This document shows positions 44,581-53,214 of a stretch of DNA of 64,000 bases, piece by piece. Source of the DNA: Thermohalobaculum sediminis (GTDB lineage Bacteria > Pseudomonadota > Alphaproteobacteria > Rhodobacterales > Rhodobacteraceae); assembly GCF_023487995.1 (NCBI RefSeq), contig NZ_JAMFKN010000009.1, positions 124,001 through 188,000 of the forward strand, read 5' to 3'. Each line of letters opens with the position of its first letter. The first letter of the stretch is position 1. Under the pieces are notes generated by a model. The model had not been told where the DNA came from. It did no database searches and saw nothing but the letters and a program-made list of their open reading frames with translations. A program made the translations under genes and the position numbers.

Positions 44581-44889
44581 CGCACTCCTCTCACCGCGTC
44601 CGAGGATCGCGTTGCGCGATCGTCGGTCTTACGGATGTCGTCGCAGGCAGCCGAGCGGCGGACGCCAACCCGCCTCGCGGTACGGCTCGGGCGTCGGGCC
44701 GATGCCGGACGCGGACGGTGGCAACCGCGGCTTGATCCAGAGGACCTCCGGGCCGAGCCATTCTGGCGAAAGGATGTCGCATGACAGCAGGAGGATGGCA
44801 AATCCGTCCTCGTCGAGCGGCGTCGTGCCGTCGACGGCGCGGTTCAGTGACCCGGCCCGAAGCCGATCGGCAGGACGTGCTGCCGCGAC
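44581..44889 (-). pseudogene. Coding-like sequence continuing in frame after the HTH/TPR gene stop
   Basis: Right after the TGA at 44890-44892 the same frame stays open for 86 codons to a TAA at 44629-44631. The residues look protein-like (LDEDGFAILLLSCDILSPEW, LWIKPRLPP, EPYREAGWRPPLG) and third codon positions are mostly G or C. There is no ATG, GTG or TTG near its beginning. It may be a severed 3' part of the upstream gene, the tail of a lost gene, or readthrough. No family was recognised. Bases 44581-44628 hold nothing recognisable. Confidence 0.35.
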
Positions 44890-46335
44890 TCATTCCGGCA
44901 CGCCGGCCCTAGCGAGGCCATCGACGAAGACATCGCGGTGGGCGAAGTGGCGCAGGCTCTCGCGGATCGTCGAAAGGCGCAGCGGCGGCTCGATCCGGCC
45001 GCGTGCGGACATGAATTCGTGCGCCTCTTCCATCAGGCCGAGATGCCCGCAGCAGCTGATCAAGGTGTTGTAGTGGCCGCCATAATCGGGGAACGCCGCG
45101 ACCGAGGTGCGCAGATACGGCAGCGCCTCGGCGAAGCGGCGCGCGGCCAGCAGCGCAAGCCCGTGAACCGATGTGTAGAGACCCGAGAAGGTGTCGAGCG
45201 GACTGAGGCGCAATGCCTCGGCGGTTTCCTTCTGCGCATCCGTGAAGCGCCCGGCACGCAGCAGCGCCCAGCCATGCATGCTGTGGCCCAGCGCGAAGCT
45301 CGGGTTGATCGCGAGCGCCGCGGCAAGATCCGCGATGGCGCGGTCGTGCTGGCCCGCCGTGCTGAGCGAGAACCCCGCGACCATGCGCGCCCAGGGGTCG
45401 CCCGGGTCGAGCGCGAGCGCCGCGCGAGCATGGCGGTCGGCTTCGCGACGCCCGGCTGCCCGGTCCGGCAGCCAGTCGCAATGGGCTGCCCACGACGTTG
45501 CCCAGCCTAGCAAGGCGTGAGCCCTCGCATAACCGGGCTCCAGCGCGATGGCCCGATGCAGCAGGGCGCGTGCCTCCTCGTTGCGCGCGCGCTCGACGCG
45601 GTGGACGAGGTCGATGGCGCGCATCACCAGGCCCCAGGCGTCGATGCTCTCGGGCTGCAGCAGCGTCGCGCGCATGCTCTCCTCGGAATAGACGTGGGGC
45701 TCGACGGCCGCGACGACACGGGCGGTGATGTCGTCCTGAAGCGCGAAGATGTCCCGCAGCTCGCGGTCGTAGCGCTCGGCCCAGATGCTCTTGCCGGTCT
45801 CGGCATCGACGAGGTGCCCGGTGACGCGCAGGCGCCCGTCGGCCGCGCGCACCGAGCCCTCGAGCACGTAGCGCACGCCTAGCTGGCCTGCCGCTTCGCG
45901 CAGGTCGGCCCCGCGCCCGCGGAACACGAAGGTCGAGCCGCGCGCGATCACGAAGAGCCAGCGCAGCCGGGCCAGCGCGGTGGCGATGTCCTCGGTGATG
46001 CCGTCCGCGAAGAAGTCCTGTGCCGGATCGCCCGAGAGATTGGCGAAGGGCAGCACGGCGATCGACGGTCGGGTCGGCGCCGCGCCCAGTGCCCTGGACG
46101 GCGGGTCTGCCTCATGCATCGCTGGCGTGGCCGCATCGCCCATCAGCGGCCGCAGCGAGAGCCCGGTCCGGTCCTCGACGATCGCCAGCGTGCGCTCGGA
46201 AAACAGCCCGGTCATGAACTTGTCGATCGTCGACTTGCCCAGCCGCGTGCGGAAGGCGAATTCCTCGCGCGAGATGTGCTCGCGCGCGATGTGAGCGCGC
46301 ACGGCGGCGGCAACGCGCTTGTGACCGTCGCTCAT
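44890..46335 (-). CDS. HTH / TolB-like / TPR regulatory protein
   Basis: A 481-residue soluble protein in three parts: an XRE-like helix-turn-helix at about residues 1-65 (EEFAFRTRLGKSTIDKFMTG), a FlgO/TolB-like domain at about 90-215 (IAVLPFANLSGDPAQDFFAD, LREAAGQLGVRYVLEGSVR), and TPR repeats to the end. Similar cores follow adenylate-cyclase or CadC-like domains in other proteins. A perfect 14-bp palindrome (46342-46355) lies in its leader. It is divergent from a secreted protein gene. The signal sensed is unknown. Confidence 0.83.
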   Translation of the reverse strand: MSDGHKRVAAAVRAHIAREHISREEFAFRTRLGKSTIDKFMTGLFSERTLAIVEDRTGLSLRPLMGDAATPAMHEADPPSRALGAAPTRPSIAVLPFANLSGDPAQDFFADGITEDIATALARLRWLFVIARGSTFVFRGRGADLREAAGQLGVRYVLEGSVRAADGRLRVTGHLVDAETGKSIWAERYDRELRDIFALQDDITARVVAAVEPHVYSEESMRATLLQPESIDAWGLVMRAIDLVHRVERARNEEARALLHRAIALEPGYARAHALLGWATSWAAHCDWLPDRAAGRREADRHARAALALDPGDPWARMVAGFSLSTAGQHDRAIADLAAALAINPSFALGHSMHGWALLRAGRFTDAQKETAEALRLSPLDTFSGLYTSVHGLALLAARRFAEALPYLRTSVAAFPDYGGHYNTLISCCGHLGLMEEAHEFMSARGRIEPPLRLSTIRESLRHFAHRDVFVDGLARAGVPE

Positions 46336-46640
46336 CGCGTCGCCCGCCGGCGGGCGGGCTGGTTCGGGCGGCTGCCGTCATCCTTCATCGTCGCGACTTT
46401 CCCGAGGTGAGGCCTTGCCGCGAGGCCGTCCGAACTCTCGCTCACCGCCGGCGCGGGGGTCAAGCGGCTGGCGGCGTGGCGCGGTTTCCCCGACTTCCGG
46501 CAAGCGGCGGAAAGGACGGGAAAGATTCGGCGAAATCCGGCGGGAGCCGCGGAAAGCCGGCTGCGCTAGAGCGATGCGCAAGCCGGGCCGACACCGTCGG
46601 ACACACCGGCCCTGAAAACCCCGAGAACCGGAGACCAGCC
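46336..46640. other. Divergent promoter region with a 14-bp palindrome
   Basis: This 305-bp gap separates the HTH/TPR gene from the exported protein gene. GCCCGCCGGCGGGC (46342-46355) is a perfect palindrome just before the HTH/TPR start. The rest contains several CGGAAA/GGGAAA repeats around 46500-46560 but no recognised binding site. Confidence 0.4.
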
Positions 46641-47309
46641 ATGCCTGCCAAGACCAAGGTCTTTGTTGTCGCCGCCGCCACGCTTGCGGTGTCGTCGGCC
46701 CTCGCCAGCCCGTTGAGCGATCCGTCCGCCGCGCGGATCGACGCATCGTCCTCGCCGCTGGCGGGCGAGCCGAGCCTCGCCGAGGTGCGCGCGGCGACCG
46801 AACGCTTCCGCGACGTCGAGGTCGCGCTGGCCGAGGGCTATGTCCGCGATCCGAGCGACATGTGCGACACCGCCGACATGATGGGCCGGCCGGCCGAGCT
46901 GGGCGTGATGGGGATCCACTTCTTCCGCCCGGACCTCCTCGGGATCTCGGCGCCGCCGAACCCGCGCGTCAGTGGAAGCGGCACCCACACCGATTTCCTC
47001 GAGCCGTCGATCCTGATCTACGAGCCGCGCGCCGACGGCGGCCTCGACCTCGTGGCCGTCGAGAACCTCGTCTTCATCGCGGCATGGGAGGCGGCCGGCA
47101 ACGCGGCGCCACCAACCTTTCACGGCGTGCCCTTCGACACCATGATCGACGATCCCGCCACGTCGGTGGACGAGGCGCACATGTTCGAACCGCACTACGA
47201 CATGCATGTCTGGCTCTATCGCGAGAACCCGAGCGGCGTCTTCGCGCAGTTCAACCCAAAGGCAAGCTGCGTCCACCATCGCACGGCGATGCACGCTCAC
47301 GGTGGCTGA
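46641..47309 (+). CDS. Exported conserved hypothetical protein
   Basis: A 222-residue protein with a Sec signal peptide (KVFVVAAATLAVSSALASP). After a short helical part come MCDTADMMGRPAELGVMGIH, ILIYEPRADGGLDLVAVEN and a histidine-rich end (MFEPHYDMHVWLYRENPSG, SCVHHRTAMHAHGG) that could bind metal. Similar periplasmic proteins are widespread in proteobacteria but have no assigned function to my knowledge. It is divergent from the HTH/TPR gene. Confidence 0.78.
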   Translation: MPAKTKVFVVAAATLAVSSALASPLSDPSAARIDASSSPLAGEPSLAEVRAATERFRDVEVALAEGYVRDPSDMCDTADMMGRPAELGVMGIHFFRPDLLGISAPPNPRVSGSGTHTDFLEPSILIYEPRADGGLDLVAVENLVFIAAWEAAGNAAPPTFHGVPFDTMIDDPATSVDEAHMFEPHYDMHVWLYRENPSGVFAQFNPKASCVHHRTAMHAHGG

Positions 47310-47740
47310 CGGCCCCTGTGGCGCGGGATGGCACGAAAGGCGCGCGCCCGGTGCGAGGTGCCGTTCTCATCCCGCGAGCGACCGGCTGCCGCGGTGAGGG
47401 CTCGACCCGAACCTGACCGGCATTGCCCTTGGGGGCGCGGCCTCACCGCGGCGGGGGGACAATCCGTGACACAGGGCGCCACGGGGCGGACGGTGCCGAT
47501 GTTCGCTGGATGCGCACACGCCATTAGGGCTCGTCCGCCGGCGCGAGGCGGCCGCCTCCGGAATGACCGTCGGGCGTGCCCATCCTCGAAGGGCAGGGGT
47601 GCCTCCCGCCGCCCCGATCCGGGTTCCTTCGACGGACCCCGTGCCCTACAAGTTCCATTCGAGCATGCGGTGGAGCCGGGTCGGGGGCCGCCGGCGCGGC
47701 GAAAGCCGCTCCCCTCCGGGAGGCGCAGGGAGAGGACGTG
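47310..47740. other. Intergenic region before the PRPP synthetase gene
   Basis: The 431 bases carry open frames only of the arginine/proline-rich kind that GC-rich DNA gives by chance. No repeat, RNA or binding site was recognised; a promoter for the downstream gene is presumably here. Confidence 0.35.
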
Positions 47741-48757
47741 ATGCTGGGCGATACGCGAAGGACCCTCCCGGGTGCCCCGCTGCACCTGTTTGCGCTCGAC
47801 GCGACGAGCGCGCTTGGCGCGGCGATCGGCGCGGCCATTGGCCAGCCGCCGAGCAGGCACGAGGAGCGCAGCTTCGAGGATGGCGAGCACAAGGCGCGTC
47901 CTCTGGTGAGCGTGCGGGGGGCGGATGTCTACGTGGTCCAAAGCCTGCACGGCGGCCCCGGCGAGAGCGGCAACGACAAGCTGGTGCGGCTCCTGTTCTT
48001 CATCGGCGCGTTGCGCGACGGCGGTGCCGCGCGGATCACCGCGGTGGTGCCCTATCTCGCCTATTCCCGGAAGGACCGGCAGACGAAGCCGCGTGACCCG
48101 GTGAGCACGCGCTACATGGCGGAACTGATCGAGGCAGTGGGAACCGACGCGGTCGTGACGCTCGACGTGCACAACATCGTCGCCTTCCAGAACGCCTTCC
48201 GGATCAACGCCTGGCATCTCGACACGCGACGGCTGATGATCGAGCGCCTTCTGTCGGACCTTCCCGGGGGGGCGATCGTCGTCGCGTCGCCCGACCCGGG
48301 CGGCGTGAAGCGGGCGCAGCTCTTTCGCGAAATGCTCGAGGCGCGCCTTGGCCGCCCGGTCGGTGCGGCCTTCATGGAGAAGCGGCGCAGCGGGGGCGTG
48401 GTCAGCGGGACGCTCCTCGCCGGCGATGTGGAGGGCGCGCATGCGATCATCGTCGATGACATGATCGCCTCGGGCCACACGATGGTCCGCGCCGCCGAGG
48501 CGCTGCGCGCCCAGGGCGCGCTTGGCGTGACCGCGATTGCCGGCCATGGCCTCTTCACCGAGGGCGGTGCCGCGGCGCTCGCGCGGCCCGAGATCGACCG
48601 CTGGATCGTGACCGACGCCGTGCCGCTGTTCCGGCTGCCCGAGGATCTGGCGCGGCGCCGGGTCGAGGTGGTCAGCGTCGCGCCGCTGTTCGCCCAGGCG
48701 ATCCGTCGTCTCAGCGGCGGCGGCTCGCTGGTGGACCTCATCGAGGGCGAAGCGTGA
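47741..48757 (+). CDS. Ribose-phosphate pyrophosphokinase (PRPP synthetase)-family enzyme
   Basis: A 338-residue enzyme predicted to make PRPP from ribose 5-phosphate and ATP. It has the RSFEDGEHKARPLVSVRG substrate region, the ATP-binding PYLAYSRKDRQTKPRDPVS, the metal-binding DVH (142-144) and the PRPP loop VDDMIASGHTM (238-248). It diverges from the usual housekeeping Prs, so it is likely a second, dedicated copy. The start follows GGGAGAGGACGTG. It overlaps the convergent kinase gene by 20 bp. PRPP is the pentose donor for DPPR-synthase-type UbiA enzymes, one of which lies 2 kb away. Confidence 0.85.
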   Translation: MLGDTRRTLPGAPLHLFALDATSALGAAIGAAIGQPPSRHEERSFEDGEHKARPLVSVRGADVYVVQSLHGGPGESGNDKLVRLLFFIGALRDGGAARITAVVPYLAYSRKDRQTKPRDPVSTRYMAELIEAVGTDAVVTLDVHNIVAFQNAFRINAWHLDTRRLMIERLLSDLPGGAIVVASPDPGGVKRAQLFREMLEARLGRPVGAAFMEKRRSGGVVSGTLLAGDVEGAHAIIVDDMIASGHTMVRAAEALRAQGALGVTAIAGHGLFTEGGAAALARPEIDRWIVTDAVPLFRLPEDLARRRVEVVSVAPLFAQAIRRLSGGGSLVDLIEGEA

Positions 48758-49814
48758 GCGCCGCCTGTTCGGCCTGGTCGAGATAGCGGTTCGCGAGGGG
48801 AATCCACTTGCGCGGTGTCCGCGGGTGCGGATCGAGCAGATGTGCCAGGGTCTGCCGGGCCCGCAACATGGCGCGATAGGCGGTGTAGAAGGCGATCAGC
48901 CGCGGGGTGGGGTCGTCCTGCATGATTTCGCCGCAGCGCCGGATCAAGGCCGGACCGATCGAGGCCGCCCCGAGCACGCTGCATTCCATCCCCAGATAGG
49001 CCAGCTCGTCGAATGGATCGACCAGCCGGAGCGGGCGCGAGAATTCGAGACAGTCGATCACCACGGGAGGATCGTCGAGGCAGACATGCTCGGGACGCAG
49101 GTCGCCGTGCCCCTCGACGACCCGGCCCTCGATGACGCGGCCCTTCACGAGGTCCGGCTCATCGCGGAGCAGGGCAACCAATTCCGCGTTGATGGCCGCT
49201 CCCCGCTCCGCCACCGAGGTGAACGCCTGCAGCGCGAGCACGCGGCCATTCTCGTCAAGCTCGTGGGCGAACCTCGCGAGGTGCCCGGCGGCATCGACCT
49301 CGGCGGGTTCCAGCGAACGGTAGAACGCCGCAAGCCGCGTTGCGACCGCCTCGATCCGGTCGGGCGTTGCCGTGCCGGTTGCGATTGCCCGGTCCAGCAT
49401 GTCGCTGTCGCGCAAACGACGCATGACCACCAGCCAGTCGACCACCGGGCCATTGCCGTCGAGCACGAGTCCGCGGCCGTTCTCGACCGTCAGGCGGGCG
49501 ACGCCGCGATAGACATCCGGCGCCAGCCGGCGGTTGAGCCGCACTTCCTCCTCGCAGATGATCCGGCGTGCCTCGATCGTCGAGTAGTCGAGAAAGGACG
49601 TCCGAACCTGCTTCTTCAGCTTGTAGGCGCGGTCTGCGGCGAGGAAGACCCAGGCCTTGCTGGTCTCGCGCACCTCGACCGGGCCTGCAACGGAATAGAT
49701 CTCCGGCGCCGAGAGGACGGCGACCTTGACGCCGATGGGCGGCTCCTCGCCGACCCACCGTGGCGCGCGCGGCTTCGGGGCGCGCCGACCGGCGTCTTGG
49801 AAATGACCTGCCAT
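48738..49814 (-). CDS. APH-fold kinase-like protein
   Basis: A 358-residue protein of the aminoglycoside phosphotransferase/protein-kinase-like fold. A lysine-rich strand AYKLKKQV (64-71), catalytic loop EGHGDLRPEHV (234-244) and metal aspartate in VIDCLEFS (Asp254) are present. Relatives are often annotated as N-terminal partners of an AAA ATPase domain, which is absent here. An exact-consensus FNR box lies about 98 bp upstream. The substrate is unknown; a sugar or ribose derivative would fit the locus. Confidence 0.75.
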   Translation of the reverse strand: MAGHFQDAGRRAPKPRAPRWVGEEPPIGVKVAVLSAPEIYSVAGPVEVRETSKAWVFLAADRAYKLKKQVRTSFLDYSTIEARRIICEEEVRLNRRLAPDVYRGVARLTVENGRGLVLDGNGPVVDWLVVMRRLRDSDMLDRAIATGTATPDRIEAVATRLAAFYRSLEPAEVDAAGHLARFAHELDENGRVLALQAFTSVAERGAAINAELVALLRDEPDLVKGRVIEGRVVEGHGDLRPEHVCLDDPPVVIDCLEFSRPLRLVDPFDELAYLGMECSVLGAASIGPALIRRCGEIMQDDPTPRLIAFYTAYRAMLRARQTLAHLLDPHPRTPRKWIPLANRYLDQAEQAALTLRPR

Positions 49815-50115
49815 TGTCTTTCGTGCGACCTTCTGCCCCGGCGAAGCCGAGGCCTCGCCATCCCGATCGTTCGGTCATCATCGCGGCCGCGGCGCCGCGT
49901 GTGCATTGACGCCAATCAAGGAACCCGGCGCGCCATTGTGAAAAGCTCAGGAACGCAGGTGCTGGTGACGCCGACCCGCGGCGGCATCCGGTTGGCGCGT
50001 GGCAAAGGGCACCAGCCCGATGCGGGCGGGGTTGCCTGTATATGGTGGGGGCAGCGGGCGCGCTGCATGTTGGAACAGGCTTGGGCCCGGATGCCGGGAT
50101 GGAGTGCGCGGAGCG
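49815..50115. other. Divergent intergenic region with an FNR box
   Basis: About 300 bp between the kinase gene (leftward) and the gtrA-like gene (rightward). Apart from the FNR-type box at 49906-49919 no gene or repeat was recognised. Confidence 0.4.
49906..49919. promoter_or_regulatory. FNR/FnrL box, exact consensus
   Basis: TTGACGCCAATCAA fits TTGAY-N4-RTCAA at all defined positions. It is centred about 98 bp before the kinase start and about 200 bp before the gtrA-like start. FnrL controls oxygen-responsive genes in Rhodobacterales, so this part of the glycan locus may respond to oxygen. Confidence 0.6.
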
Positions 50116-50529
50116 GTGAACTCATTCACGCTGGTCATTCGTTACGTGGGCTTTGCTGCGGTTGCGACCATTGGCAACCTCGGGACGCAGCGGGCCGTTC
50201 TGTCGATGGGCGAGCACTGGTTCCTTGCTGCGCTGGTCGCCGGAACCGCTGTCGGGCTCGTGACGAAATACGTGCTCGACAAGAAATGGATCTTCCATGA
50301 CGCGCGTCGGCCGCTGCCCACCGAGGCACGGATGTTCACGCTCTACACTGCAACGGGCATCGGTACGACGCTATTGTTCTGGGGCGTCGAGTCCGCATTC
50401 TGGCTTGTCGGCCAGAGCCACGCGATGCGTGAACTCGGCGCGGTGATCGGTCTCGCGATCGGCTACACCGTTAAGTTCAATCTGGACCGCCGGTTCGTGT
50501 TCGGAAAGGCGGCAGTGCCTCAGCGATGA
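50116..50529 (+). CDS. GtrA-family membrane protein
   Basis: A 137-residue protein with four membrane helices and GtrA landmarks (VIRYVGFAAVATIGNLGTQ, TKYVLDKKWIF near the middle, GYTVKFNLDRRFVF at the end). GtrA proteins help move polyprenyl-linked sugars across the membrane; the mycobacterial relative Rv3789 is linked to decaprenyl-phosphoryl-arabinose. It begins with GTG and converges on the HAD-UbiA gene with three bases between the stops. Confidence 0.85.
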   Translation: MNSFTLVIRYVGFAAVATIGNLGTQRAVLSMGEHWFLAALVAGTAVGLVTKYVLDKKWIFHDARRPLPTEARMFTLYTATGIGTTLLFWGVESAFWLVGQSHAMRELGAVIGLAIGYTVKFNLDRRFVFGKAAVPQR

Positions 50530-50532
50530 GCT

Positions 50533-52023
50533 TCAGATCGCAAGGACGATCAGGACCAGGCCAGCGAGCAGGATCGCCCAGCCCGCCCGGTCATGCAGGA
50601 CGAACGCGACCGTGTCGTAATCCTCGCGCCCTTCGATGCCCAGCCGAACGATCCTCAGAAGCCAGATGACCAGCGGGATGACGGCGAACGCCAGCAGCAC
50701 CGGGTTGGCGTAGAGTTCCGCGGCCCGGGGCCCGGACGCGTAAAAAAGGAACAGAAGGGCCGCCATGGCTATCGAGCCGTAGGCGATGCGCTCGAGATTC
50801 AGGAGATCGGCCGGCGAGTAGCCCCTGCCCGGCAGGGGGCCCTTCGCGCCCAGACGGCTGAGCGCCGTCAGCCGTTTCGCGCAAGCCAGCGCAAGGAAGA
50901 CCGTGAACCCGAGCGCGAGCAGGATCGGCGGGATCGGCACGCCTGCGGCCACAGCCCCGGTGAATACCCGGAGCATGAAGAACAGCGCGAGGGCAAGAAC
51001 ATCGAGCCAGCGACGCTTCTTCAGCATGAGGGAGTAGGTGAGGCTGCCGATCATGTAGAGGAGCGTCAACGCGCCGACCGCCGGGCTCACGCCGAGCGCG
51101 ATGATCAGGGCCAGGAGGACGAGGACGGCACTTGCCCCGGTGGCGGCCTGGATCGGAAGCAGGCCCGACGCGATGGGCCGATTGCGTTTTTCCGGATGGC
51201 GGCGGTCGGACTCGAGGTCGAGCAGGTCGTTCAGGATGTAGATCGCGGAGGCCCCGAGACTGAAGGCCAGCGCCGCCAGAGCAACCTGCGCCAGCCCTCC
51301 CGGATCGAGGTCATGCGCCACCAGGAGAGGAAGGAAGAGAAGGGCGTTCTTTGCCCAATGTGACGGGCGCAATTCTTGAAGCAATGCTCGAAATTTCCAA
51401 TCTTGCCTAATGATATCGATAGGTTTTCCAGCTCTCTCGAGCCGGTGGCGAAGCCTTTGCGATGGTGCGACGGCGATGATTTCCCGAGCGCCCTCCCAAG
51501 CCTTCATGTCGGTATCGGAATTCCCCGCGTAATCGTAGCGTCCCGTGCCGAACCGCTGGGCGAGAAAGCCCGCCTTGGCGTCGCCCGTCAGGTTCGTCTC
51601 GCGATCCGAGCCGAAATGCGGCCCCGGCAGGCCGAGGCGCGCCGCGACCGCATCGACGAGGCCTTGCGCCGAGCCGGAGACCAGATGGACCGGCCGCCCC
51701 TCGCCCAGCGCGGTATGGACACGCTCGAGAAGCCGTTCCTCGAGCGGAAGCAGGTCGATGCAGGGCGTTGCGATGGCGGCGAGTTCATGCTTGAGCCGGC
51801 TCGGCGAGCCGATGTGCGCTATCGAGACCCGCAACGTTGCCGCCGTGTCGTGCCCCAGCGCGGCCCAGAAAGTCTCGTGGAGCAGATCGGTGCGCAGCAA
51901 GGTGCCGTCCAGGTCGAGGACGAGCGGAACCTTCGCCGCAGGCTGCGCAGTTGCTTCTGGCTCCATGTCATCGGGCTCGCATTCGGCTTGCATGAGGGAA
52001 GACGCGCGGGCGGCGCATGGCAC
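50533..52023 (-). CDS. HAD phosphatase-UbiA prenyltransferase fusion, DPPR-synthase-like
   Basis: A 496-residue bifunctional protein. The N-terminal HAD domain has DLDGT (37-41), a middle SGS and a YAGNSDTD region near 164-172. The C-terminal UbiA domain has about nine membrane helices with RPSHWAKN (219-226), NDLLDLESD (265-273) and LKKRRWLDVLALALFFMLRV. These UbiA motifs are those of enzymes that attach 5-phosphoribose from PRPP to polyprenyl phosphate, and the HAD domain could remove the 5-phosphate. The start is unclear (52023, 51993 or 51966). Confidence 0.85.
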   Translation of the reverse strand: MPCAARASSLMQAECEPDDMEPEATAQPAAKVPLVLDLDGTLLRTDLLHETFWAALGHDTAATLRVSIAHIGSPSRLKHELAAIATPCIDLLPLEERLLERVHTALGEGRPVHLVSGSAQGLVDAVAARLGLPGPHFGSDRETNLTGDAKAGFLAQRFGTGRYDYAGNSDTDMKAWEGAREIIAVAPSQRLRHRLERAGKPIDIIRQDWKFRALLQELRPSHWAKNALLFLPLLVAHDLDPGGLAQVALAALAFSLGASAIYILNDLLDLESDRRHPEKRNRPIASGLLPIQAATGASAVLVLLALIIALGVSPAVGALTLLYMIGSLTYSLMLKKRRWLDVLALALFFMLRVFTGAVAAGVPIPPILLALGFTVFLALACAKRLTALSRLGAKGPLPGRGYSPADLLNLERIAYGSIAMAALLFLFYASGPRAAELYANPVLLAFAVIPLVIWLLRIVRLGIEGREDYDTVAFVLHDRAGWAILLAGLVLIVLAI

Positions 52024-52072
52024 TGACGGTAGGCTGTCGTCCGGGCACGGAAAAGAACTTTAGCGCCATGGA

Positions 52073-52086
52073 TTGATTTGAATCAT
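52073..52086. promoter_or_regulatory. Near-consensus FNR box / palindrome between UbiA and epimerase genes
   Basis: TTGATTTGAATCAT fits the FNR pattern except for its last base. It also contains a TGATT/AATCA inverted repeat with two bases between. It lies 50 bp before the UbiA start and about 90 bp before the epimerase start, in the divergent promoter region. Confidence 0.45.
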
Positions 52087-52176
52087 GTCGTCGCGGGCCG
52101 GAATCTTCCCACCCTGCGGCTTGAGCAAAGGGCGCCGAGCGCGCTTCGGCATGTGTTCGTGGAAAGCCAGTCGAGA

Positions 52177-53214
52177 ATGAAACGGGTTCTGGTGACCGGC
52201 GGCGCCGGGTTCATGGGCATCAACCTCGTGCGTTACCTGCTCGAGCGCGGGTACGGGGTGCGCAGCTACGACATAGCGCCATTTGCCTTTCCCGAGGCGG
52301 ACCGGATCTCGGTGCTCCAGGGCGACATACGCGACGTTCGACACCACGACGCCGCTTTCGACGGCGTCGACATCGTCGTGCATTGCGCCGCGGCCCTTCC
52401 CTTGGCCGAACCGGCCGAGATCAGGTCCACCAATGTCGACGGCACCCGAATGCTGCTCGAAACCGCGCTGGATCGGGGGGTGGAGAGGTTCGTCTTCATC
52501 TCGTCGACCGCGGTCTACGGTATCCCGGACCACCATCCGATCCTCGAGGATGACCGGCTCGATGGCGTGGGCCCGTATGGCGCGTCCAAGATCGAGGCGG
52601 AGGCGCTGTGCCGCGCGGCCCGGGCCTCCGGGCTCTGCATCCCGATCCTCAGGCCGAAATCCTTCGTCGGGCCCGAGCGCCTCGGGGTTTTCGAGCTCCT
52701 CTACGAGTTCGCGGCCGATGGCCGGAATTTCCCCGTCCTCGGCTCGGGCGACAACCTCTACCAACTGCTCGATGTCGAGGATCTCTGCCGTGCCGTCGAG
52801 CTTGCGGCCACTGCCGACCCCGCGGCCGCCGACGATACCTTCAATGTCGGTGCCGAGCGGTTCGGAACGCTGCGCGAGAGCTTCCAGGCCGTGCTCGATC
52901 GCGCGGGGCACGGCAAGCGGGTCGTCTCGCTGCCCAAGGGGCCAGCGGTCTGGACGCTCAGGATCCTCGAGCGGCTGGGGCTCTCGCCCCTCTATGGCTG
53001 GATCTACGAGACGATGACCGAGGACAGCTTCGTCGGCATCGACCGGATTCGCGAGCGTCTCGGCTTCGTGCCGCGCCACTCGAACGTCGAGGCGCTGGTC
53101 CGGAACTTCGACTGGTATCTTGCCAACCGGGACCGCATCCCCGAGACCAGCGGCACGACGCACCGCGTCCACTGGAGAAAGGGTGCGCTCGCCCTTGCGC
53201 GCCATGCGTTCTGA
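52177..53214 (+). CDS. NAD-dependent sugar epimerase/dehydratase
   Basis: A 345-residue extended short-chain dehydrogenase. The Rossmann motif TGGAGFMG is at 7-14 and the catalytic YGASK at 134-138, with SSTAVYG before it. It probably alters a nucleotide- or lipid-linked sugar; the substrate is not evident. ATG at 52177 (MKRVLVTGGAG) is chosen since the family begins here and GGAAAG lies upstream. It overlaps the next gene by 11 bp, so they are co-transcribed, and it is divergent from the HAD-UbiA gene. Confidence 0.87.
   Translation: MKRVLVTGGAGFMGINLVRYLLERGYGVRSYDIAPFAFPEADRISVLQGDIRDVRHHDAAFDGVDIVVHCAAALPLAEPAEIRSTNVDGTRMLLETALDRGVERFVFISSTAVYGIPDHHPILEDDRLDGVGPYGASKIEAEALCRAARASGLCIPILRPKSFVGPERLGVFELLYEFAADGRNFPVLGSGDNLYQLLDVEDLCRAVELAATADPAAADDTFNVGAERFGTLRESFQAVLDRAGHGKRVVSLPKGPAVWTLRILERLGLSPLYGWIYETMTEDSFVGIDRIRERLGFVPRHSNVEALVRNFDWYLANRDRIPETSGTTHRVHWRKGALALARHAF

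Noticed and set aside
44591-44893. 100-codon frame whose ATG overlaps the HTH/TPR stop
   Set aside because: Arginine-rich and out of frame with the coding-like sequence in the same place, which fits better as an in-frame continuation.
47328-47741. Open frame before the PRPP synthetase gene
   Set aside because: Composition is arginine/proline-rich with no motif; the real start at 47741 has a good ribosome site.
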